This document shows positions 8,079 to 15,710 of a stretch of DNA of 40,459 nt, piece after piece. This stretch comes from an uncultured Paraglaciecola sp. GTDB taxonomy: Bacteria > Pseudomonadota > Gammaproteobacteria > Enterobacterales > Alteromonadaceae. Under the pieces are notes generated by a model. It saw only the letters and a list, made by a program, of their open reading frames with translations. It was not told the DNA's origin and did not search any database. Position numbers and translations under genes: made by a program. How positions within the stretch are numbered: the stretch's first letter is position 1; each line of letters begins with the position of its first letter. The stretch spans positions 1 to 40,459 of the forward strand of contig NZ_CAJWCF010000035.1 of NCBI RefSeq assembly GCF_913020055.1, given 5' to 3'.

Positions 8079-8178
8079 ATTTTTGGGCGCCAACCGCATT
8101 CTCGTTACGAATGTATCCCTTCAAGCTCCACTCAAATGACTTCCCCGCTCGGCGTCCGCTGTCATTTACCCCAAAAAT
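8079..8178. repeat. 100-bp element with nested inverted repeats
   Basis: Perfect 9-bp ends ATTTTTGGG (8079-8087) and CCCAAAAAT (8170-8178) enclose two further hairpins: CATTC/GAATG (8097-8101 and 8109-8113) and AAATGAC/GTCATTT (8134-8140 and 8161-8167). The inner part is more GC-rich than the surroundings. It could be a small non-autonomous mobile or dispersed repeat, or a structured RNA. No target-site duplication was recognised. Confidence 0.45.
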
Positions 8179-8483
8179 AAGCCATTTTTAGCTGAAACTT
8201 AAAAGGCGGAAGAGCAGTGGCTGAGCCACCAAAGATTATTCTACAGCGCTGGCGACTATGATTCTGTTTTGTTAATTTCTATTCTCAACATCATGAAGCT
8301 TGTTAATACATTGATTTAGTTTGTTTTTTACCGATTTATTGCATTGGGTTTCTTTGTTCTAATGTTCCAAGTTTGAGAACTCACCTCAAATAGTACGCTC
8401 CTTTTCTAGCCAACCTAATTCCTTTTCACTTTATGAAAAAATTGTTATCAGAATATTTAAGCAGTTTTATAGCTGCTAACCTA

Positions 8484-8507
8484 CAATTCTTTTCTTAAGA
8501 ACAATTG
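8484..8507. promoter_or_regulatory. Near-palindromic AT-rich site beside repeat copy 1
   Basis: CAATT (8484-8488) and AATTG (8503-8507) flank an internal TTCTTAAGAA palindrome. It lies just upstream of the first structured repeat and could be an operator or the end of a transcript. The symmetry is seen directly; the function is not known. Confidence 0.3.
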
Positions 8508-8520
8508 AATTATCATCCAT

Positions 8521-8586
8521 CGCAACAACCCTTCACTTCTAAAAGGGTTTACTTATTTACCTTAGTGAGTAAGTGTTATTGCGGGC
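8521..8586 (+). repeat. Structured direct repeat, copy 1 (three-way-junction fold)
   Basis: This copy can fold into three stems. P1 pairs CGCAACAAC (8521-8529) with GTTATTGCG (8575-8583), 8 of 9 pairs. P2 pairs ACCCTT (8528-8533) with AAGGGT (8543-8548), overlapping the last two P1 bases. P3 pairs ACTTATTTAC (8551-8560) with GTGAGTAAGT (8565-8574), 10 pairs including wobbles, closed by a CTTA loop. The P3 3' arm abuts the P1 3' arm. The orientation is set by the folded strand described; a transcript has not been shown. Confidence 0.45.
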
Positions 8587-8760
8587 ATCTGAGTGTATGT
8601 TGCGCTTAAGTTTGTGCTTCCTAATTTGGAAATTAGCAATTTAAAACCTGTGGCGTCAGGTTCGTTGAAAAGTAAAAGTCATTTAATTTTTGACAATTAC
8701 ATGAACTACCCAAAAAATAAAATCCAATAACCCGCTATTAATCGAGCATTGATCATAAGT

Positions 8761-8825
8761 CGCAACTCCCTTCAATTATTAAAGTGTTTGCTTATTTAAT
8801 TAGCTGAGTAAGTGTTATTACAGGC
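8761..8825 (+). repeat. Structured direct repeat, copy 2
   Basis: This segment aligns to copy 1 along about 65 bases, starting CGCAAC and ending GTTATTACAGGC, exactly 240 bases downstream of copy 1. The P3 stem is kept as GCTTATTTA/TGAGTAAGT with an A-U to G-U change. The P1 and P2 stems are partly lost. Similarity extends a little on both sides, with a TTAAGT-containing stretch after each copy. Confidence 0.45.
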
Positions 8826-8964
8826 CCTGTTGTTTAAGTGAAAAGTGAAAGGGTTAGTTCCTAGACTTGGCAGAAACTGGAGGATTTTTTTGAGTGTATG
8901 TCAACGGAATGCGTTGAAGTGCGTTTTAGTAATAGAAGCATTCAACAATCTAAAGGAAAATAAC

Positions 8965-9587
8965 ATGCTCAAAATAAATAAAAATCTTATGACCATTGGC
9001 ATAATAGGCGCTATTTCTGCCTCCTTGTTACTCACTGCAATGGAGTCTCAGGCAAAAGGCAACAGGAAGGGCGCAAAGAGTACCCCAGCCGCTGCGTTTA
9101 ATCGCCTGGATGCAGATGGCAATGGTTTGCTCAGTTTGGACGAACTGCTCACCACTGCCTTAATAGAGCCGAAAATCGGTTTATCAAAAAAGACAGTGAT
9201 GCAGATGGCTTTTTAACATTCGACGAAAAGACTGGCGACAACGAACCAGTTGATCTCGCTGTCATCGCCGATGAAATAGTGCAATGTGTCGCTGATATCA
9301 AGGCAGAAACCGGCAACGATAATATTGTTGTCCCAGACCCAGGCCTATTTATATCGCCACAAGAGAAGTTTGATAATGCCGATACTTCAGGTGATGGCGT
9401 GCTTGATTTAGCAGAAGTTCAGGCCACGGTCACGAGCAAGGTAGAGGCTAAATTCAGCCATATGGATACGGATCTTAGTGCTGATGTGTCCTTGGATGAG
9501 TTTACGGCCCATAAAAAGCGCTATCATTCCAGTCGCCGAGCAGTAAAAAGCTGTATTGATGAGCTCAGTGAAGAGGAACTTTTTTAG
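8965..9587 (+). pseudogene. Exported EF-hand calcium-binding protein, split by a -1 frame change
   Basis: The start ATG at 8965 follows AAAGGAAAA and begins a signal peptide (residues about 1-30, ending ESQAKG). The first frame encodes EF-hand loop DADGNGLLSLDE, then stops at 9216 after KKTVMQMAF. In the -1 frame the coding continues with loop DSDADGFLTFDE, then DTSGDGVLDLAE and a degenerate fourth loop DTDLSADVSLDE, to the stop at 9585-9587. The full product would be about 207 aa with four EF-hands. A slippery heptamer A-AAA-AAG lies at 9186-9192 in the correct phase. However, the -1 frame reads AENRFIKKDSDADG from 9168, which fits an EF-hand helix better than the zero-frame sequence, so a one-base deletion just upstream is at least as likely. 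No strong downstream stimulatory structure was recognised. Confidence 0.7.
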
Positions 9588-9618
9588 ACATCTCAAATTT
9601 AATTGGTTTGAGTATATC

Positions 9619-9650
9619 AATAGGATCTGCCATCGCAGATCCTATTTTTT
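9619..9650 (+). terminator. Strong rho-independent terminator after the EF-hand gene
   Basis: AATAGGATCTGC (9619-9630), loop CATC, and GCAGATCCTATT (9635-9646) form a perfect 12-bp stem that runs into a T tract to 9650. It lies 32 bases after the EF-hand stop codon. Confidence 0.92.
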
Positions 9651-9776
9651 GTTTATCAGGTGTTATCTTGATTGCGGAACTACCTTGGTAATGGTGGGTG
9701 GCAGGCTCAAATTGCTTGCTCAACGTCGCTACCTTGGATAGATTAGCTGGCATAGTTGCTTAATATAAGTGTTCAG

Positions 9777-10664
9777 ATGCTCCGTGTCATTCCCACCTTA
9801 TTTATTTTGTCACCATGGGCGTTTTCCAATGCTCAAGCGGGCTCTGTGTATCTTGGTTATTCCCAAACGGAACAATTATCAGTCGCCGGAAATCGCAGCC
9901 TAAACTTCGAGCCAAACGGCAATGTGGCCCTTTTTTCATTTGATCTTAACGACCATTTGAGCCTGACTTTTGACTATGCTGCTCTTGCTGACAGCGTATC
10001 CATCACCAATAATATCAGTGGTAAATTGGACATAAAAAGCTGGGGAATTGGAGCAAGCTATTATTGGGCAGCATGGTCGTTTTCGGCGAATTATTCATCC
10101 TGGCAAGATGACCTGATTATACCCTCACCTAATACCGAACAGACGCTTTTTACTCAGCGTTCAGAATCACCATCGTCGACTATATCCTTGGCCTACAATT
10201 GGGATTTGACAGCTTGGCAGTTAGGCTTCATGGCAGGCATTCATTACGGCGACTGGCGACAGTATCAAGAGGTCATAAACCGCGAAACACAAGCTGAGCA
10301 ATCTTCCCTGAATGGGGGGAATTCAAGCTTTGTGAGTGTGCAAATATTGATGGCCCGTTTAATCACAGTAGGTGGACGGGAGGATTTGATGTTAGGCGCA
10401 AGCCTGGGTTGGAATCAACTTACCAGTAGTGGGTCTGCCGCTATTGCCCGCAATGGCCGCAATGTGAGTCAGATAAAAAACAGAAGCGCTGCCAACCGTT
10501 TGTCAGCGTCGGTGGTGACGGGCACCGAAAGTTATGGACAGTTAAATTTATACGCTTCTTATAATTTGAATGATGATTGGCTGGTGGATCTTGATCTGAA
10601 CTTCGATCTTGGTAGTGAAGACGACACTCAGGCATGGTCAGTGAATATCGGCTATTTATTTTAA
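9777..10664 (+). CDS. Outer-membrane beta-barrel protein of unknown function
   Basis: The ATG at 9777 begins a 295-aa protein with a signal peptide ending near SNAQA. A TTG at 9756 would add seven residues, but the ATG gives the cleaner signal sequence. The mature protein has many alternating hydrophobic/polar strands (for example SVYLGYSQTEQL, SLTFDYAALAD, GQLNLYASYNL, AWSVNIGYLF) and ends in Phe, the usual C-terminal signal of outer-membrane barrels inserted by BAM. It is similar in style to autotransporter or OmpW/OmpA-like barrels, but no specific family is recognised. It lies downstream of the EF-hand gene, separated by a strong terminator, and convergent with the sigma-factor operon. 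The Shine-Dalgarno is weak. Confidence 0.7.
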   Translation: MLRVIPTLFILSPWAFSNAQAGSVYLGYSQTEQLSVAGNRSLNFEPNGNVALFSFDLNDHLSLTFDYAALADSVSITNNISGKLDIKSWGIGASYYWAAWSFSANYSSWQDDLIIPSPNTEQTLFTQRSESPSSTISLAYNWDLTAWQLGFMAGIHYGDWRQYQEVINRETQAEQSSLNGGNSSFVSVQILMARLITVGGREDLMLGASLGWNQLTSSGSAAIARNGRNVSQIKNRSAANRLSASVVTGTESYGQLNLYASYNLNDDWLVDLDLNFDLGSEDDTQAWSVNIGYLF

Positions 10665-10754
10665 ATAACCAGAGCTTTGGAAAAGCCATAGCGTTCAGTA
10701 CTACCATTATCACGCCTATCCGCGTTGAACTTGCTCACAATAGCTGGATTTCCC

Positions 10755-11189
10755 TCATCTCTGATGTTTGGGTCGCTTTGTCTGTTTTTGTTTGTTGCGT
10801 TTAAATTTTTCTCGTAATCTCAGTTTTTGTTCTCTAGATAGCTTTCTAAAACGCTTATATTTGGCCCTTAGTTTGGCCTGTCTTTCGGGAGACAACTGTT
10901 GGAAATTTTTAAATTTCCCGCGTAAGTTTTCCCTTTGTTGAGGCGATAAGGCTTTCCATTGCTCAAACTTTTGGGTGAGTTTAGTACGCTCCTCACTATC
11001 GAGACCTATCCATCGCTGGGCGCCCAAGGCCATCTTGGCTTGGCGCTGCTCATCAAAGGAACTCCAATTCTTTTCGAACTCACCTAATACTTGTTTTTGC
11101 TGCTTACTCAGGGATTGCCATTCAAGGGCTTGTGCATTAAATGTCAAACACAAGATAAACATCAGAAAACTAATTATACCCAGCTTCAA
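10755..11189 (-). CDS. DUF3106 exported basic repeat protein
   Basis: This 144-aa protein starts with a TTG at 11189. The start is supported by AGGAG at a good distance and by a TTGA overlap with the stop codon of the preceding gene. A signal peptide (about 1-22, ending NAQA) is followed by repeated units of the type LSxxQRxxLRxKFxxFxxLS, rich in Lys, Arg and Gln, ending in a very basic tail. This is the DUF3106 pattern. Members usually sit in operons with an ECF-like sigma factor and DUF3619, as here. Molecular function is unknown; a periplasmic helical protein is expected. Confidence 0.85.
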   Translation of the reverse strand: MKLGIISFLMFILCLTFNAQALEWQSLSKQQKQVLGEFEKNWSSFDEQRQAKMALGAQRWIGLDSEERTKLTQKFEQWKALSPQQRENLRGKFKNFQQLSPERQAKLRAKYKRFRKLSREQKLRLREKFKRNKQKQTKRPKHQR

Positions 11190-11452
11190 AGTTTTTTCTC
11201 CTGGGTCTTGATAGGAGCAGGTTTATCAACAACGTTGCTGGTAGCGTCTTTTTTCAGAGGCTGACCAGCTGTTGTTGCAACGCTAGGGGGTAAGGCAAGA
11301 TCAATGTTTTTATCTAACAAGTCGACAGGGCTCACCCATTCACCCTCAATCTTTTGCATGTCGGCTAAATATTCAAAAAAATTCACAGCAGGCAAGGCCT
11401 TAACAGGCTCGTCAGCGAATATAGGTGTAGTTAAACAAGCGGCGGCTAACAT
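11186..11452 (-). CDS. Small exported protein of the sigma factor-DUF3619-DUF3106 operon
   Basis: The ATG at 11452 gives an 88-aa product. The preceding gene stops one base before it (TAG-C-ATG) and AGAGGT lies upstream. A longer frame to 11494 would overlap the DUF3619 gene and lacks a better signal sequence. A short signal peptide (MLAAACLTTPIFA) precedes a conserved-looking segment FFEYLADMQKIEGEWVSPVD, then a low-complexity polar tail. Similar small proteins with an acidic/aromatic EYL...EW block occur in comparable sigma-factor operons. Its position between the predicted anti-sigma-like membrane protein and DUF3106 suggests a part in the same signalling unit. Function unknown. Confidence 0.65.
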   Translation of the reverse strand: MLAAACLTTPIFADEPVKALPAVNFFEYLADMQKIEGEWVSPVDLLDKNIDLALPPSVATTAGQPLKKDATSNVVDKPAPIKTQEKKL

Positions 11453-11453
11453 G

Positions 11454-11825
11454 CTAAAGCAGTACCTCTTGTTGTTCTGCCAACCAGTCTGCAAATTCCA
11501 AATCCTCTAACAAGGCTAGATCTTTCAGAGGAACATCTAGCGTTAACAGCTCCGCGGGTAATACGGGAATGAGCGGTGTCTGCTTATAGCTTACTAACAC
11601 AACCACCGCTAAAGCAACTCCTACCGACGTAAAGGTAGCCGGCAAGGTAAAGTGCCAATTGCGCACTGTTGTCCTTTTTTGGGTGAGTGCAAGGGCTTTG
11701 GCCTGAGCATTGAGTCGCGCGGCCCCAATGTCTTGTTTAACCGATTCAGGCAAGGCTGCATTGGCCTGATCGAGTCGTGCATTTATCTGTTGCTCCACCG
11801 TGCCTGATTTAGATTGTAATGTCAT
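11454..11825 (-). CDS. DUF3619 membrane protein, candidate regulator of the sigma factor
   Basis: Starting at the ATG at 11825 the protein is 123 aa. It overlaps the sigma-factor gene end by 17 bases, so expression is coupled. The N-terminal half is cytoplasmic and helical (VEQQINARLDQANAALPESV), one membrane segment spans about residues 60-85 (FTSVGVALAVVVLVSY), and a short acidic periplasmic tail ends EFADWLAEQQEVLL. The layout fits DUF3619 proteins found next to ECF-like sigma factors. An anti-sigma role is likely from operon position and topology, but no classical zinc anti-sigma motif (HxxxCxxC) is present. Confidence 0.8.
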   Translation of the reverse strand: MTLQSKSGTVEQQINARLDQANAALPESVKQDIGAARLNAQAKALALTQKRTTVRNWHFTLPATFTSVGVALAVVVLVSYKQTPLIPVLPAELLTLDVPLKDLALLEDLEFADWLAEQQEVLL

Positions 11826-12378
11826 GGGCATCCTCCAACACACTTCGTAATTTATGCACCGCTCTAAAGTAATGGGTTTTTACACTGCCTTGTGAGCAGC
11901 CCATAATGTCAGCGGTGTCTGCAACAGACATACCTTCCCAGCTTCTCAGCAGAAAACATTGCCGTTGTTTCTCTGATAATTCAGCCAATCCTTTCAATGC
12001 CGTGTCTTGCTGCTGGCTGGCGTCTAAGCGATTGTCAGGTAATTCTTTTGCATCCCCAACATAGCTGGACCATTCTTCAGTTGCATCATCTGGATGATTA
12101 TTCGCTTTCCAGAAAAAAAGTAACTGTTTTACTTTTTGTTGCCTGTGCCAATCCCGGATCCTATTTTGCAAAATTCGATAAAACAAAGGCTTCCATTCCT
12201 GGGGTGGCTTGTGGGCATAATTTACAACTAGTTTTAACATACTGTCCTGCAGTAAATCTATGGCGTCAGCATGCTGATTCACTGACATCAGAGCCATACG
12301 GTATGCTTTTTGTTCTATCTGCAACAAAAAGCTATCCATATCTTGTGGCTCGTCGGTGCTGTGCTCAACAATCAGCAT
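11809..12378 (-). CDS. RNA polymerase sigma factor, ECF-like
   Basis: This 189-aa sigma-70 family protein has region 2 at about residues 20-85 (DAIDLLQDSMLKLVVNY, then FYRILQNRIRDWHRQQ) and region 4 at about 128-180 (LSEKQRQCFLLRSWEGMSVADTADIMGCSQGSVKTHYFRAVHKLR, helix-turn-helix). There is no region 1.1 or 3, as expected for an ECF-type factor. It heads an operon followed by a DUF3619 membrane protein, an 88-aa exported protein and DUF3106, with overlapping coding ends. That order is a known association in proteobacteria. It probably directs its own operon and envelope genes; the inducing signal is unknown. Confidence 0.9.
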   Translation of the reverse strand: MLIVEHSTDEPQDMDSFLLQIEQKAYRMALMSVNQHADAIDLLQDSMLKLVVNYAHKPPQEWKPLFYRILQNRIRDWHRQQKVKQLLFFWKANNHPDDATEEWSSYVGDAKELPDNRLDASQQQDTALKGLAELSEKQRQCFLLRSWEGMSVADTADIMGCSQGSVKTHYFRAVHKLRSVLEDAHDITI

Positions 12379-12647
12379 TTATATTAATAAACCATCGGTT
12401 CTTGCCACCTACTGCACATAAGTATTACTCGATTATTCTGCTTTCAATTAATCAACACAACGACACTGAACGATTACGCTCTTATTTGCGCTTCGATGGT
12501 CTTATACTGATTAATGGTATTACTACACACTAAACTAATCGCTTGTAATTAAATACTGTCTTTATGTTAACGACTCAAACTCATTTTGGTTGACAAGCAT
12601 GGCAATATTAAGGTCAAAAAAAAAATTTAACTATGACCCAAGCAGCC

Positions 12648-13775
12648 CTACAAAAATCCCATATTGGTAAAGCTCTGTATTTCCTGTGATGGTTGCCATT
12701 GCATCCAATCTGCCAAAGTTCGATAGTAGTCTCGAAAATCTTCAGTAAATATCAGATCGCCATTATCCAACTCTGTAAGTGATGGAGCCAAGCCATACAG
12801 CCCTCCCTTAACATCACCACCCAATACGAAATGGCTCGCAGCGGTACCGTGATCAGTTCCGTTACTGGCATTTACCGCTACTCGCCGGCCAAACTCCGAA
12901 TAGCTCGCGATGCTTACTTGCTGCCACAGACCAAGTGCCTGTAACTCAGCGCGCAGTGCTGATAGTCCCTTGCTCAGTTGATCAAGCAAATTATCATGGG
13001 GCGTACGTTGATTACTATGTGTGTCAAAACTTCCCAGACTCAAATGTATCACATGGGGTCTTATTCCCGCTGCAATTAGCTCTGCAACCAATTTACAATC
13101 TTGAGAAAAGTCATCACCCGCAAATTCATTTGATAAGCTTATGTCTTGTTCAAATGCAGCGTTTAATAAGCTTACTGCGTTGTTATAACTGTGGCGCTGA
13201 TCAAGTACGTGCTGCACTGCCGTGGTAGTTGCGAGCCCTTCGGGTATATAGACTTGGCTTTGATCGTCATCTGAGGACGTCAGCGAAAACTGGTTTGTCT
13301 CACCCGACAAAGCTGCCGGACTGCCGCTTATCATCACACCTTGTAAGGAAAAGTCAGACTCAGGTAGTAGTTGATTTAACCAACCCTGGTGGCTAAATTC
13401 GTCAGCATCGGAAGCCGTTTGCCATATCTCAATTGAGCGGAAATGGGATCTGTTGGGCTCAGGATAGCCCAGCCCTTGCACCACCGCCATATCGCCTTCT
13501 TCCCAGGCGTTAAGCAAGTCGCTCATTACCGGGTTCATGCCTATATTGGCACTCAAAGGCATAACTTCCTGAGCAGATATGGCCAGATCTTCCCGTGCCT
13601 CATAGTAGGCTTGATCGGCATAGGGAACAAACATATTCAAGCTGTCGTTGCCACCACCAAATTGGACCAGTATTAACAGTTTTTGATCCTCAGCTTGTTG
13701 TGCTGCAGCGACTGTCGGAAAATAAGCCACAACAGGCAGTGAGCCCAGGGTCTTTAAGAATGTACGTCTTTGCAT
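12648..13775 (-). CDS. DUF1501 exported protein (Tat substrate)
   Basis: This 375-aa protein begins with a twin-arginine signal (QRRTFLKTLGSLPVVAYF) and has the DUF1501 hallmarks LILVQFGGGNDSLNMFVPY near the N-terminus, a central GLGYPEPNRSHFRSIEIWQ, and a late SEFGRRVAVNASNGTDHGTA motif. DUF1501 belongs to the alkaline-phosphatase/sulfatase-like superfamily, and metal binding is likely, but the substrate is unknown. It lies 9 bases after the DUF1800 gene; the two families are almost always paired. Tat export implies folding in the cytoplasm. Confidence 0.9.
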   Translation of the reverse strand: MQRRTFLKTLGSLPVVAYFPTVAAAQQAEDQKLLILVQFGGGNDSLNMFVPYADQAYYEAREDLAISAQEVMPLSANIGMNPVMSDLLNAWEEGDMAVVQGLGYPEPNRSHFRSIEIWQTASDADEFSHQGWLNQLLPESDFSLQGVMISGSPAALSGETNQFSLTSSDDDQSQVYIPEGLATTTAVQHVLDQRHSYNNAVSLLNAAFEQDISLSNEFAGDDFSQDCKLVAELIAAGIRPHVIHLSLGSFDTHSNQRTPHDNLLDQLSKGLSALRAELQALGLWQQVSIASYSEFGRRVAVNASNGTDHGTAASHFVLGGDVKGGLYGLAPSLTELDNGDLIFTEDFRDYYRTLADWMQWQPSQEIQSFTNMGFL

Positions 13776-13784
13776 AATAGTCTC

Positions 13785-15017
13785 CTATACAACCTGAAAA
13801 GCTGGATCGCTCAGCACGGCAACTAAATAATCGCTATCGTCTGTTGCGGGTAAATTACCAACGGCATCTGTGGCTAATAATTGGGCTATGTCTGGAGTGA
13901 AACTTGCGCGTTTGGCAAAAAAACTAGCGGCACGTTCTCGCATCGCCAGATTACCGCTGGAATACCATGCCTTGCCTCCAGGCCAACCTTTAACATGTGG
14001 TGGACTAAATAGATCCTGCCCCATATTTCCGGATATTTTGAGTACCTGTTGCTGACTTAACATCGCGGTGTCAAACAACTGCATACTCCCCACGACCAGC
14101 TCCATGGGGGATTTGATTTGTCCGCCCTGAGCCGACCAAAAGGCATCTTGTAGAAATATTGCCTTTAATAACTCGGCCAGATCATAGTCGCTTTGAACAA
14201 AGCTATTGCTCAGTGTGGCAATGACAGCCATATCAGGCTGCTCATCAACAAAAAAGCACCAAAGTTTATCGGTGATAAAAGAGGCGACTTGTGGCTGCCG
14301 TAAAATCAGATCGGCCACGTCATCGGGACCAAAGTTTGCACTTTCACCGAAGATTGTCTTGGATCCATTATCATGAATACCCCGCCTGAAAACATACTTG
14401 CCGGTTTGTCTGTCAACGGATGCGCCGGTCAATGCGCGGGCCAATTCTTTAACATCCTGCTCTGAATAATGACCTTCGCCCATAGTGAACAATTCCAGTA
14501 GTTCCCGGGATAAATTTTCATTTGGCGATTGTTTTTTGCTATTAGCATTATCGAGATATTTGAGCATAGCGGGATCTCTAAGCATGGCTTTGAGCATATC
14601 TCTGAAGCTGCCCAAGGCGTGTTCTCGTAAACTGAGATTCTGTTGCAGCATGGCCGGCGCCCATTTGACTTTCTCCAATGAAGAGGTGAAATGATTCGCC
14701 CAAAATAGTGTGGCTTTTTCCTGCAGTGACGAGGTGTTGCTCACCATCTGTTGAAACCACCAGAACTTTAACTCTTTGCCCATGTTGCGCCTTTGGCGGG
14801 CTAACTGTTGGCGAAGTGTCGCATCCTCAACCCGGCCAGTGGGCGTTTCATTGTGCCATTGTGGCAGTGCCAGCAAGCTAGGTGACTGTGTGAGTAATTG
14901 TTCTATTGCCTCTTCCAGAGAATTCGCCGAAGCGAGTCGTTCTAACTGATTATTGTTCGCTGAAAATCCTGCACGCCTGGCCAGATGACTAGCTTGTTGG
15001 GTCGAGAGTTTGCTCAT
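13785..15017 (-). CDS. DUF1800 family protein
   Basis: The protein is 410 aa with the family motifs LARRAGFSANNNQLERL at the N-terminus, ATLFWANHFTSS, ENLSRELLELFTMGEG and VKELARALTG in the middle, and PPHVKGWPGGKAW near the C-terminus. The ATG at 15017 is preceded by GAGG at a normal distance. No signal peptide is evident. DUF1800 proteins occur with Tat-exported DUF1501 partners, as with the next gene here, which suggests a joint exported complex carried by the partner's signal. The biochemical role remains unknown. Confidence 0.9.
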   Translation of the reverse strand: MSKLSTQQASHLARRAGFSANNNQLERLASANSLEEAIEQLLTQSPSLLALPQWHNETPTGRVEDATLRQQLARQRRNMGKELKFWWFQQMVSNTSSLQEKATLFWANHFTSSLEKVKWAPAMLQQNLSLREHALGSFRDMLKAMLRDPAMLKYLDNANSKKQSPNENLSRELLELFTMGEGHYSEQDVKELARALTGASVDRQTGKYVFRRGIHDNGSKTIFGESANFGPDDVADLILRQPQVASFITDKLWCFFVDEQPDMAVIATLSNSFVQSDYDLAELLKAIFLQDAFWSAQGGQIKSPMELVVGSMQLFDTAMLSQQQVLKISGNMGQDLFSPPHVKGWPGGKAWYSSGNLAMRERAASFFAKRASFTPDIAQLLATDAVGNLPATDDSDYLVAVLSDPAFQVV

Positions 15018-15313
15018 AATGTGCCTCGTGTACGTTGTTAACCTACTAAGTTAAAACGCACCAAAGGGATTTTGGTTGACAGGCAGGTGCAACATTTTTG
15101 TAAATAAATGGGTCGCAAGCAAACTTCCTATCTATCAGACGTTTGGTTAAAGGAGATAATGTTGCGACAAAAGGCCTTAATCTTGTGCTGTCGATGTCAA
15201 TTTTGGCGGCTCGTAGCTGTATTGTGCTGGCAATAGGCAAATCAAAATAGATAAAGGGAATGTTAAACAACGGAATCAGAAGCTGGAGGTTGGAACCAAA
15301 TCATCGCTCTGTG

Positions 15314-15360
15314 CCAAATACAAAAGAACCCGCAACATGTGCGGGTTCTTTTGTATTTGG
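15314..15360 (-). terminator. Long terminator hairpin overlapping the tRNA CCA end
   Basis: Arms at 15314-15333 and 15341-15360 are perfectly complementary over 20 bp, with a 7-base loop. The arm includes a GAACCCGC/GCGGGTTC core and, on the minus strand, ends with UUCUUUUGUAUUUGG. Its first three bases on the minus strand are the CCA end of the tRNA. Confidence 0.85.
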
Positions 15361-15447
15361 CGGAGAGCGAGAGATTCGAACTCTCGTTAGGTTTAACCCT
15401 AAACACACTTTCCAGGCGTGCGCCTTAAGCCACTCAGCCAGCTCTCC
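15358..15447 (-). tRNA. tRNA-Ser (anticodon GGA)
   Basis: On the minus strand the 90-nt sequence starts GGAGAGC and ends GCTCTCC-G-CCA, forming the 7-bp acceptor stem with discriminator G and encoded CCA. The D arm contains GGCTGAGTGGC. The anticodon stem CACGC/GTGTG encloses loop CTGGAAA, giving anticodon GGA. A long variable arm (TTTAGGGTTAAACCTAAC) and T arm with GTTCGAATC follow, all class II serine tRNA features. It reads UCC/UCU codons. Confidence 0.96.
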
Positions 15448-15710
15448 AAAACTTTTAAAATCTTTGCCTATTTATTTAAGTTGGTTTTATTCAACTAGGC
15501 GCTTGGCCTGCGCTTTGGTTTTTACTCTTTTGCAGTCTGTTGGCTATTCGCGACTATAGTCGCTGCTACGAAAGAGGCGCGTATGTTAGGGAAAACCGCA
15601 TGGCTGCGCAAGTAATAACTGCAGTCATGGGAGTGATGTGGTTGTTTTTTATTCACATCACCGCCAATAGCATACAAAAATGACCTTACTGGCGACAGTT
15701 AGCCTGAATA

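Larger units (their letters stand above)
7751..8964. other. 1.2-kb gene-free block rich in inverted repeats
   Basis: No coding region is credible here: open frames are short and lack family-like content. Instead it holds many dyad structures: CCATC/GATGG with a T5 run at 7933-7953, a 100-bp nested element at 8079-8178, a palindrome at 8484-8507, hairpins CTAATTT/AAATTAG at 8621-8636 and AACCTG/CAGGTT at 8645-8662, and two copies of a structured direct repeat (8521-8586 and 8761-8825). The block may carry non-coding RNA genes, dispersed non-autonomous elements or decayed sequence. The promoter of the EF-hand gene should lie at its right end. Confidence 0.5.

Noticed and set aside
11454..11494. 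Longer start for the 88-aa exported protein
   Set aside because: It would overlap the DUF3619 gene and place 14 polar residues before a good signal peptide; the ATG at 11452 has a ribosome site and a touching stop codon.
15145..15230. Small plus-strand frame of about 25 codons after AAGGAGAT
   Set aside because: The Shine-Dalgarno is only three bases from the ATG, the product (MLRQKALILCCRCQFW...) has no recognisable features, and it lies in the upstream region of the DUF1800 gene.
15260..15559. Plus-strand frame with a GEREIRTLVRFNPKHTFQACALSH stretch
   Set aside because: It is the translation of the antisense strand of tRNA-Ser and its terminator, a known annotation artefact.
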